Source: Ornithodoros turicata (taxonomy: Eukaryota > Arthropoda > Arachnida > Ixodida > Argasidae). From it: DNA of 64,000 nucleotides. Both the position numbers and the translations under genes were made by a program. The notes under the pieces are model-generated. The model saw only the letters and a list, made by a program, of their open reading frames with translations, was not told the DNA's origin and did no database searches. Where the stretch lies: positions 65,184,879-65,248,878 of the forward strand of contig NC_088201.1 in assembly GCF_037126465.1 (NCBI RefSeq), in the 5' to 3' direction. Below, piece by piece: positions 48,543-59,500 of the stretch (position 1 is the first letter of the stretch; each line of letters starts with the position of its first letter).

Positions 48543-48830
48543 ATGTGGAAAAGCAGAGGGAAGACTTGTTCCGTGATTGAGTGTAGAAACTGTGACGGAG
48601 ATCTGATCGTGTGGGACGAAGCAGTTGGTCAAATTCACGAGCCGTCGCTACACAAAGACTGCCCGTGTTCGAGGTCTTTTGCAATGCACGGGTTCCCACA
48701 AAGAGAGAAAAACCAGCTGATCTGACAACGGTGGGTATCGAATCTTCAGATGAAGGATTCCAAGTCAGCGAGGGTGAATAATGCTGCCCTGAAAGTGGCG
48801 CAGCATTTCTGTGTGAGCCCTAAACTCTGC
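48543..48830 (+). pseudogene. THAP zinc-finger domain with in-frame TGA
   Basis: From ATG 48543 the frame reads MWKSRGKTCSVIECRN, a CxPC-Cys cluster near 48655, then AMHGFPQREKNQLI, a TGA at 48723-48725, and continues in the same frame with QRWVSNLQMKDSKSARVNNA and VAQHFCVSP. The C2CH cysteines, the FP pair, the conserved Trp and the final HF fit a THAP DNA-binding domain of transposon type. The TGA separates FP from Trp, so as written the domain is cut in half. The first part resembles THAP domains of tick transposon proteins from memory. Confidence 0.75.
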
Positions 48831-48845
48831 TGTAGGCGTTGGTTG

Positions 48846-49271
48846 CTACTTGTGACTATAAATTTCCTTCATAGTAGCAAGGGTCACGTTCCTTGTAGTA
48901 GAGCGGTTCCATGTACATGCCTTGTCGGTGCACGAAGCACTCGTGAGCCCCTTGTTCGTCGCCTCTACAACCTTGATGGGCAGTGCATAGATATGACTGC
49001 ACCTGCTGCTCAAACCTGCTTTACAGGTGCATGTTGCCGCCAAAGTGGGCCCGAAGCGAATCTCTGTACTATACGTTCTGCTCACTGTTTGTGTCGACTT
49101 GATGTCAGCCTTTAAAATACATACACTATCGTTGCACTGGCACAGTACTACACCGACATGGCCACTGTCAAACACATTTGTTCCCTTTGCAAACCCTCTG
49201 TAGTTCAGCGCGTGCATTCCGTCTCCCTCTATCTTGTTGATCATGTAATTGCATACATCTGAAATCAACAA
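48846..49271 (-). CDS. SWIM zinc-finger protein fragment of a transposon
   Basis: This 142-codon frame contains HALNYRGFAKGTNVFDSGHV, then STEIRFGPTLAATCTCKAGL with SSRCSHIYAL. CTC...CSH is the CxCxnCxH SWIM motif, and EATNKGLTSASCTDKACTWN follows, as in SWIM proteins linked to YqaJ-type recombinase genes in invertebrate transposons. A TTTCAG acceptor at 49261-49266 suggests the exon starts there rather than at the ATG. Upstream exons and the nuclease domain were not found. It points toward the THAP pseudogene and ends 16 bp from it. Confidence 0.75.
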   Translation of the reverse strand: MLISDVCNYMINKIEGDGMHALNYRGFAKGTNVFDSGHVGVVLCQCNDSVCILKADIKSTQTVSRTYSTEIRFGPTLAATCTCKAGLSSRCSHIYALPIKVVEATNKGLTSASCTDKACTWNRSTTRNVTLATMKEIYSHK

Positions 49272-49766
49272 AAAGGTATGCTACTTCATAACGAAAACAT
49301 AACAGCCCTTATACATGCGTATCTTCCCCAGGTACTTGTACCACAACTCTTGCAATAAAAAGCAAGAAATCATGATCTTACGATATTACATTATGAACGT
49401 GTCCATAACGTAACGTAACATGCGCACAAAAGAACAAAAAAACGCCGAAATGTGTAGTAACTCAAGCATAGTGGGGCCGATGATGTGGGATGTACGAGGG
49501 CAGAAATATCACTCTAAATCAGGCAAATGCAACTTAAATTATATAAAAAAGAGCACTCGCCTGACCGTATAAGCTTCAGCCAAAGCCTTCATCCGGAATT
49601 TATTGCAAAAAGTTGAAAATCGGGGAAAGTGTCTCTGGGTTGCACCGCTGTACTGCGTGCATGTGCCGTGCCAACAGGCAGCCGAAAGAGAAGGCAAGCA
49701 ATGGTGCGCAAGGTCACGTGTGCTAAGATGGCGGCGCCCAGATAACTCTACTGTAAACGGTCTATA

Positions 49767-52700
49767 GTGAAGTGCACCTCTTCACTTATTGGTAGTTGTA
49801 ACAGTGATGCTCAGGATGAGCTAGGGTACATCAATTACATATTTGGACACATACTCCGAAATGCAATATATTCTTCGTTCATCCAGATCCATCCCTGTCC
49901 GGAAATTTTAGCTGAAAATGGCCACTGCTGGAAAAATGGCAGCTGTTGAAGGGAAGTCACTAAGGTGTAGTTTTTCACTGATAGTCATGAAGGTATAATT
50001 TTTCACAGTATACTACTAAGGGAACTGTGCAGAAGAAAACAAAACAGACCAAAATTAGCTATAATACTTACTGCACTCTGGAAACACACACTCCTGAAAC
50101 TAAATTAACAAAACAGCAAATCAGGGTAGTGAGCCATTAAGCCTTTGCAGGCTCTAACTTCGATGCTGACAAAGTGGTACCAACATTTGAAGGCAGTGCT
50201 GAAGCCATTGACCTTGTTTCTATCACGTTATTATCCTGCTTTGGTGCTTTTCTATTTTCATTTGCTAGGTGTATCTGTGCATTGAACAGGATATCGGACA
50301 TTTTATTTTTGTAGTACTATTCCTAACATCTACATTTAGATGCCTTATAGACGTCAACCAGCTCCTTCGACTGCAGTGCTCGATGTTGCAGTGGAGCAGA
50401 CACGCCTGTGCTTATAGTACTGCACCGTATGGACCAATAATGCGATACACCATATTTACATAATGACCATAACCATAATGTATAGAAATTCAAATTTAAG
50501 CCACTACCTATAATTCTTTGTAGGCAAAGCATGGCACATAAAAAATACAGTAATCAGATTTTCAAGTTTCTTTTATTCCTTGTCCTATGTCCAAAATTAA
50601 ACCTTTTCATTTAACGAGACTACACTGCAGCATCTGCATTGTCTTGTGCAGTGTACTGTATTTATATTGTGCTTTAGTAACATGACATAAGAGTGGCATT
50701 TACTGAAATAACTGTGTATCACTTTATGAAGCTTTGTGCATAATGCACTATACAACACACAGTATAACAAACAGAACCGCATGGTCGTACATTTCTTAGA
50801 CCTCACGCGTGCTTGTGTCCGATGTTTTCTTTCTTGTAAACGCTGTCTTAACATGCCCCAAGACGAAACGGGGGCTAGATTCTCAAGGTGAACACAGAAG
50901 CATGCTTGTTGTCTTGGACACTTAGTTGACATAAGCAGACACATGTGAGAGAAAACAGATTGTTGTTTGTTGACACTGTTCACAGATGACTCTAGATTAT
51001 CTATTTTTTATAACGTATCTGCTGGAAACACATGTCTGGTACAAAAGTAGGTAGACACATTCATACTGTGTGGGCACAATGTAAGGCACTGCAATCACCG
51101 GTTGACATTCACGCGCATGAAAACAAAAAGTTTGTAATTTCTAACCATGTAACAAACACACAGGAGCCCACACCACAAGAATGACTGCTTTGAGTACATG
51201 GATGTAAAGTCAATGAATGACCATAGGCAAGAAGTATGCTGTGCCTTGAATGACTTTGAGAAGAGAAAGAGCAAGAGCTTAACTGGTTCCCAAGCAGCAC
51301 AACGTGCTGAAAGTACAAGTGCGTAGGGGCAGGCCGGTTACTGAAGCTTTTCTTTAATTGTGCAGCTCTACAAAATGAAGTGCTCCACTGATAAGATACC
51401 TGCAAACCATGCCAGTGTACCGGAGCCTTCCGTACAATGGCTGCTTGGGTTGGGTCAGGTGTTGCGCATCCTTTCCAGTGAGCAAAGCGACAATCTTGTG
51501 ATAAGTAGTGTAAAGATTCAATACAAGGATCGAACGTGAGGTGCAGTAGGTGAAAAAATTCACTACAGAAATATGGAAAAAAATTCACTCCCATAGTACG
51601 CACGCATTTGTGACTCATTAAAAATGTCAGTAATGATACGACAGCTCTGCTCAATTTGCTATGTAAAATAAGACAGCGTGCGTGTACTGGAAATTATCAA
51701 GCTGCCTTCAGTGAAGGCTCTGGTGTAATGAAGTTTGATTGTGGACGCTCAGGGCGGATACAGAGTTCAGGCAATCCTGAACATTAAGGTCTAAAATAAA
51801 TTCAAGATGAGGAGATTATACACAACTATATGACATAACATGCCTGTGAACATTGGCAGAATTTAGAACTAGAACTTTTCAAAGTAGAGACTAGGGTGAT
51901 GACAACCATAAGTAGCACCATTTTGCGTGGCTATGATAAACAGCATCATAGTCACCGCCGTTTGCTGAGCATGGTACACCCGTATCAAAACAAGCTTTTG
52001 AAAAGAGTAGTCATTTCCGAGTGACCGTTTTGCCTGTGTCACACCTCGGACCAAATTCCTGTTGCAAGACAAGCTGTTTGTACTAGCGTGGTAGCAAATA
52101 TATCGAGATATGCAGACAGAAGCCTCCAAGGGGATGCTGGGTCAAATATGGAAGGTAAATGCTTGCTGCAAGTACCTTGTAACCCTACAAGGTCTTGAAA
52201 TCAGAAGATGCGGTTTTTCATTCCTGGGAGGGCCCTTCATATGTTTATACATCCATTGACTGAGGTTTGAGAGCAAGTGAAATCTTCAGAAATGGGATAG
52301 CACTGTTCTTACGCTGTGGCAATACAAGTGCAAGAAATATAGTCAATAGTAGAATAGCTCGTGGTTGACAGGGGACAGAAGTGGGCCATACAATGTGCTT
52401 CTGTATCACTTGCACATTTGTCGTTCACATGACTGGGCTGCGCCACATTATCCATAATCCATAAAACTGAGGCATGTACAATAGAATGCTTCCCTCACTT
52501 CTTCGTTGTCTAAGGTCTTAATCATTAAATCTCTAACCTCTGTTGTTTTAGATGCTTTGACTTAGTATCCATAAACTTAGAAGTGCAGTGTCTGTCCAAC
52601 GTAATAGTACATTGCACCAAAGAGCATTTTCATGAAAAGTAATCGTAAGGAGCTGGAGAAAACGCACAGGAAAGGAGGCATGTAATGTGGGCAGTGGGTT

Positions 52701-53582
52701 AGAGTGAAGGACGAATGCTGCTAACCAAATGCCACTTGATGCCGTGATCTCAGCCGCTTTGTGCGACGGGTACTGTGGAAGACATGTCTAACAACGAGAA
52801 TTCGGTCCATGCTATCCATGGAGAACCTTGTACTCTGCCTTATGTGGATGCATACAGCTTGCTTGATAATGCAATATGCTTGCATAATGATAATATGCAA
52901 GCAAGCATAAACCCTAAAAATTTACCTAAGCCTTAAAATTGCATTATGTACATATCAGCAATCAACTAGTATATTTTTGTATGTGCAATTTTCTTATAAT
53001 GAATGGACAATTTGAATTTGAAAAAAAGAAAAAAAAAAAGAAAAGCTATTTAAAAGCCAGGAGGTAAGCTCAAACTAGGTGCGCTCGAGTACATATCACC
53101 CCCAGTAAAAGATGACACCGTACATTTAGTGTCTTCAATGGCCATACAGCCACATTTCCATAATGAGATGCAGTTCACTTGATGATGGAAGTGCTTAAAT
53201 GTGGCACTTGTAAAGTTATGCCTGGCAGTGATGTACTATTTACATTGTGAATACCTTGTCTCTCACAGAGATAATTCATTGCACTTGCAGTCTCACCATT
53301 CACAAACATAAGCACACCGTTACGTAAGCACGACAGCAAAGCTGTTAACAAATATTTGTTTGGTTCTTGGTAACCTTATATACTTTCTTACATCCATCAT
53401 TTTGAGCCCCATTAAAAAAAAAATTACGAAAACAATACAAAAAGAAAGGCACACCATAACTTTTCAACTTTCATAAAATTAAAGTCATTCAGTTTTGTGA
53501 CACACTCACGCGTGACTCAGTTTAACGTTTCAGTGAATGTGTCGTGAACTGTTCAGGTGGCAAAGTCGATTCACTGCTGAAG
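49767..53582 (-). other. Probable long 3' UTR of the CD109-like gene; no other gene seen
   Basis: From the stop at 53583 leftward there is no repeat-rich block and no exon. The first AATAAA on the minus strand is at 50572-50577 (TTTATT on plus), which would give a ~3 kb 3' UTR. Open frames at 50597-50983, 51109-51654 and 51869-52129 have no domain features. The end point is inference. Confidence 0.4.
50572..50577 (-). promoter_or_regulatory. AATAAA (minus), possible poly(A) signal
   Basis: First minus-strand AATAAA after the CD109-like stop codon. It could serve that gene, but the distance (3 kb) is large. Confidence 0.35.
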
Positions 53583-56500
53583 TCACTGGAATGTCTCAAC
53601 GACTGTTCTACAGAGCAGGGCTACCACGAGCACTAATAATGCATTGGCTGCTATGCTGCTTGCCGCACTGAAGTAAGGGCAGTATGGGCACTGGTAGGAG
53701 CCGCACACTTCGCAGATGTTGAGGACGTACAGGTCATAGTTTTCCCAGATTGTCTCCTTGTAGTTTTCTGTTGGGGAGAGGATTTATATCTGTTAGATGG
53801 TGAAAGAGTAGAGGTGCTGTGGTAAACAACTGCTTGTAGGTCTTGATGTAGGAGCGAACTCACCGTTGTCAAACAAAAGGAGCAACTATGCATATCAAGA
53901 AGCTTGATGTCACAATGTTTATTGAGTATCTACAACGACATTGCATGTTCCTCTTTCATGCTTTGTACATAACGCAACCAGGTAGATAATAAAACGTTGA
54001 TTCTGTTGCCTCACAAGGCTGTTACGTGCATATGTTTGTGTTTGCACCTTAGATAAACTTGAGAAGGTGATATACAGTCCATTTACAGCTTTTTAAATTA
54101 ATTCAGGCAGGCCTTTTTGCGAGCTGTACCGGTACACGGTGAATGAGATATGTGGCAGGATGCATGCAAAGGCTATTTGCAGTGTACAGTTGATGTTTGC
54201 AGATGTGTGAGGAAATCAGTTTATACATAATTCTGAGCAGGCTATGCATTACGTAGGTGGTATGCTTAGGGCCCTCGGTTTTCGGGTAAAACCCGACAAA
54301 GACCGTTCCCCCCGCCCTACCCCCGATTTACATAAAAATAGTTAGGGATTAACCCGATAAAACTCGTAAACTGGGCTTGCAAACGTGCAAACCAAGGACT
54401 TAATCCGCACACTCGCAAGCTACGGCAATCGCTGCAATGCCGAAACTGTGGCAGCGCTTTGCTTGGCTTCGCGTCTGGCGACCCGCATAAGCCCGCGGCT
54501 GCCGCTCCAACTAGTATAACACATTTAAAACGACTGTAATCGCCCCAGCCGCAACACCGACCAATCAAAGCAAGCCTTAGCGGTGATACAGTGAATTATC
54601 CCCGTCGCTTAATAAATATTCTTTCACTTTTTTTCAACATGAAATACATCACATCTCAGTATATCACCCCATTTTTACCCTGTTTGGCGGGTCCTAATTT
54701 TCAACCTGATATATACCCCCCCCTCCCCCCGATTTTCACAAAAAATAAAACCCGAAAACTGAGGGCCCTACGTATACTGTATACTGTTTTGTCGAAGCTT
54801 TGTTTTGCTTCACTCTTCCTTGGGTGCCAGATATCTCTCACTTACCAGATAAGCTCCAGTACACCACTTCGAATAACATCGTGTAATTTTTCGTAAGGGA
54901 GAGCTTCAAAGAACTTGGAACACTGTACATAATGTACATGGAATGTACTTACCTGGAATATTGTACTCGTACACCTTAGCCTTCAGATATCTCGTCGAAT
55001 TGGCCACGGGGTACCACCTTTGAATCAGGAAATTTATGCATGTCCAATTGCTTACCAGCTGCAAGAAAAAAACAAAAAGAATAAAAGACTCATTTAATAA
55101 TTCAGGTTACTTGGTACAGTCCTGCAAACTCCTTTACAACGAAACTCAGGGGACAGCAAAAAAAATTTGCAGTAAAGGTATTTTCGTTAAAAAGGATGTC
55201 CATTATTGGACCTATAGGGCTCCAGTGGGACCGCAAAAAAATTTGCTGTAGTGGTATTTTCGTTAAAAAGGTGTTCGCTATAAAGGAGTTTGACTGTACA
55301 TGTGACTTTGTATGAGCAGGTGAGAGCTATGTGAATGCATTCAGACTAAACAAAATATCCAAAATGCTGCAACATCTATGGTTGTGTTAAACCTAAGAAT
55401 GACATTGTGGACACATTTTGTTGTGCACATACTTAACCACCAGAGGGCAACATATTAAGAAACAATAACAATACATAGCAATGTTCCTACTGTCACAGAA
55501 AGCTTCATCAGCCTTAAAGGGGTTGCGACAGGTCATCCCAGATAAACATAAAAGACGGTTCTTTGCACCGATGTGAACCTGCATTGAAAGTTTCACAGTG
55601 GGGAGGGTAATAGAAGCGGAGAAAACGTACTTTGAATACTGAAACTCGTGCAGTTCTGACATCACAGCCCTCGCTGTTGCCACTGAGGCAGCGCACAAGA
55701 ATTCACGTGCTTGCGGCTGCCAACGGGAACGGACGTAACTCTGAGCTCTCTGACGTCTGCACTTTGCTCGGGAGTGTATTCGAGTACTTGTGTATCGCTA
55801 AGTACGACACGAAGAATAATTATTTTTTCCTCAGTATTCTGGCTTGCAATGCATCCAAGATGTAATGAACCACATCTATGAAAGTGTCTCAACCCCTTTA
55901 AGGACACAGCTTGTTCAACCCAGCCATAAAAGCACAGCTGGATTTTACCATGAATGCTGTTGATCTACAGAATGTTTTTTTTTTCTCGATAGACATCCTG
56001 TTTTCACTTCTATTGTCTCAGTGCCGGTGGACGTTCTTGGCCATCTGCTGCTCAACCGTCGAATGACTAATTACCTAAAAATCGTTAATTAACTTTTCAA
56101 TTATAAAAGCTACAAGGTCGTCCCAATGAGTACATCTGGTCCCTTCGGTCACCTGATACCGTTACCGTTTTCAGAACAAAAATTCGTTCGATAGATCGCC
56201 TGCAAAAAATTAGTGAAAGAACACAATTTCTTCTTTATTTTGTTCATTCTTCTTCGGAGACGCATCTTTCCTTCACCCCCAATGTGAGAGGGTGAAGGAG
56301 CAGAGTGCCGCCCCATGACTCGAAATATCAGTGACTTTCGTCCTGAGGCTCTTCCCTTAGCTTTTCTGCAACTAGCATGACGTTTACCATAACGGCATGC
56401 CTTGTATTGAATACTATAAGAATTATCAGCCTGTCGCATCATCGGACAGCTGGGTAGTGTAGAAATATCTTCAATTCTGCATAACACGTACATGGTCAAA

Positions 56501-59500
56501 CATGAAAACTGCAGTCCGTGGCAGCACTTTAGCCATTCGTAGGTGTGGAACACTTCCTTCTTTGACGTACGTGTCCAAGGCAGGGCGGTAGTTCATGTAC
56601 CCTGTTGGAATGTCGAGCTCCAAAACTGCTGCACCGCTTGTGGGGCTCACTCTTGTAAGCTTCCACCTGATAATATGTGAGTGACAATCAGAGAAAAAAT
56701 GAAGCGCATAAGACAGGAAGTGGTGATCAAGAGGCCTCTATGAGATGCAGCAAAAGTACACATTATTATTGCTGGCACTGTGGAAAACATGTACTGCTCA
56801 GTAGCTACATGAACCTACAGTAGCAAAATTTTACGATGCAGTTATAAAACACACGCTTCGCCTTGACTAAATGTCATTGAAACACTCTCATGCATCAAAA
56901 TGTTCTTAATTGTATGTGCTCGCCTACTACCGAATACGCACATGTCTCAAATTGCTCACAATCTCCTGCAAATCTTTTCACCCTCTAATTTTTCTTTTTC
57001 TTCTTCTAACCATTGTCAAGTTAGTTCACATGCTGTCGATGTATTGGGCAGCACAATATCCACATTAAAAAAAAAGAAAAACTGTGAGATCTTACTTAGC
57101 ACAGCTCTTAATGTTGATATGCGACCTGTTTCTTCCAGAGTATTTTGCTTCCAGTGTCAGGTCAAAAGCATCGTTGGCAGGTGGGATGAGCAGGAAGTTT
57201 CGGTCGACATTGTAAGAAACGTCAAGTTGGACGAGCGACAAGCCAGCACCCTTGGCCAACACGTCACAATGTCCCCATACATTGGGTTGAACCTGGACAC
57301 ACATTGAACATGGCAATATAAGGCAGTTCCTGCATTTTGAAAACAAAATGATGTCATTTTGTTGTTCCATTTTTGTCTTGTTTTTGTTTTGCCATTGTGT
57401 CACAATGTATTTATTTGTCCTGGCACTAAAATTGGGAGTACTGAAAAGCTCTTCCAGCAACAAACCATTGCAGACGTGAGGGCAAGCAAGCAAGGAGGGC
57501 AAATTGGAATCTGCACAGGACAAGTGTCTGTGAAAAGACTTTGTACTGATGTTCCAAGTCTTTGTTTGGTGTTAGTACCAGTGGGACTGATTCCCATGCT
57601 GCTCCCCTCATTTCATACTGGACATGCAAGTTCCCATGCAATGTACAGCTTGCAACATACTTGTCTGAAATCGACAGCTTGCGGTTAATTATTTTCCGGT
57701 GTATAACGTGCACCGATGTGAATAACGCACACCCCTTAAAGTTAGCAAAAATTTAAAAAAGTTACGTGTATAACGTGCACCGATAGATAACGTGCACCAA
57801 CGAAATGCAATTCCCAGTTCTTTAGTTTTGAGCAGGAACCAGGCTCTGTATCGTCCTCATTGTGCATAGCAACAAAAGCATGCACGCCGTGTATAACATA
57901 ATTTATTATTACAGTTTACCAGTAAAAAAAAATTGTTGCAGTAATATTGCAGCAATGTTGCCATGTCATATTGCTAATGTCCGCCCTTGTTATATTGCAG
58001 CAACATTATAGAAACAACATTGCAGGAATACTGCACTGACACATTGCACCAACATTCCAGGGACAACATTCATCGTTAATCACACCCTCATATCCTACAG
58101 TCTAGAAATCAACATTTAATACATGTGCATTGCATCTGCAGTGAAAACATGAAGGCAATAACCCTAGTAGCAGATTATGTTGCCGAAACGTTGCCCTTGC
58201 GTTGCCTAAACATTGCTAATGTCCTCTTCAGGCCACATTCTAGCAACATTGCTAGAAAATGTTATTTCAACGTTGCTGCAACATGACAACTGCAACATTC
58301 CACATACAGGCAAAGTTATACATAACAACATTTAGGTAATATTGGCAAGAGGTTGGTGGAGGTATTTGTGCGCTATTTATTTCTTCTTCTTTTCTTATAT
58401 TTTTTCTGCGTCAGAAGATAGACGCATGTCGACTGCAAGCACTTGTACGCCACTGGCAGCCGACTTCAGCTCCGCAAATCTCCGCTTCACTTACTGGGGT
58501 GGGGCTAGCTAGGGGAGACCGCTTGGGTATACTACTTGGATATAGAGGTAGCCTATTTGCGAACAGGATGGAGCATATACTAAAATGCAACGTGTTGGGG
58601 TGTACTCATTAAGTGTAGCAGGGTGTACAACGTTTGCAACGGTGACCAGCATGCGTCTTTGAAGTTAGCACTTGCATATGCAAGAGTCAAGTGAACTTGA
58701 CAACATTTTTCACATCCCTCCCTGTCATATACTGTGTTTTTAATTCAGGCTTTCGTCTCTAATGTGATTACCTGCTGTTTGGACATGTAAAACCAGTAGG
58801 TTTCCCCTGTTGGTCAGAGTGTTATGCAGTGTTATGTTGCTGGAAAGTCAATACACAACGCAGGGTGTCGAACCGAAACGTTTTTCGTTCCGGTTTTCGT
58901 TCCTGTTACATCATAAACGATCCGGTACCGGTTCTGCTCCGGAGCAAAAAAATAACGGTTCATACCGGTTTTTAACCGGTTCCGCTTTCTCCTTTCCGCT
59001 TTCCGCTGGGAATATTTATCCCCACAAAAAAAAAAGCAATGTTACAAAATGTAAACCCGTTTATTCCGCATACATGGTATTTAATATTAATAGACAGCTG
59101 TGAAATTGGTAGCTCTTGGTTCCTGTAGGTTACTGTCTGTTCAAATAGGCTTTCTCCTTTCTTGAAGCACATGCTACAAACAGACTTGTTTGTCGTGATG
59201 TCATACGTAAAGTACGTTCTTGCTGGGTTGGAGCGATCGCGTCCCATCCGAATGTCTGTTGCTACTGTCTAGCCAGCAAGCACTACCGCACGAGTACGAC
59301 GCAAATCGAGGAACACCTTCACTCACAAATGCGCTCGACGGCCACGTTTTATTTTCTTTCTGTCCTGTCCACAAAAGAGTTGCCACTTCGCACGGGCTTG
59401 GCCTCGCGTATACGTAAATGTATTCAACTTAGCTGCTCTCAAACAAGGGACGCGTTGCACGACATTACATACAAAGAAGCCGTTATGCAGCCCCCTTGGG

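Larger units (their letters stand above)
48392..49766. mobile_element. TIR element carrying convergent THAP and SWIM domains, 1,375 bp
   Basis: TATAGACCGTTTACAG is perfectly inverted at both ends. Homology continues inward for about 110 bp on each side: TGGCGCC/GGCGCC and CATTGCTTGCCTTCT, then GCCTGT. A THAP-domain frame runs rightward from the left end and a SWIM-finger frame runs leftward from the right end. TATA at each end could be either the tip of the repeat or the target duplication, so the superfamily is unresolved. No YqaJ nuclease or DDE transposase is visible. Confidence 0.8.

Noticed and set aside
51109..51654. 181-codon minus-strand frame downstream of the CD109-like stop
   Set aside because: Low-information composition, no motif; better read as 3' UTR.
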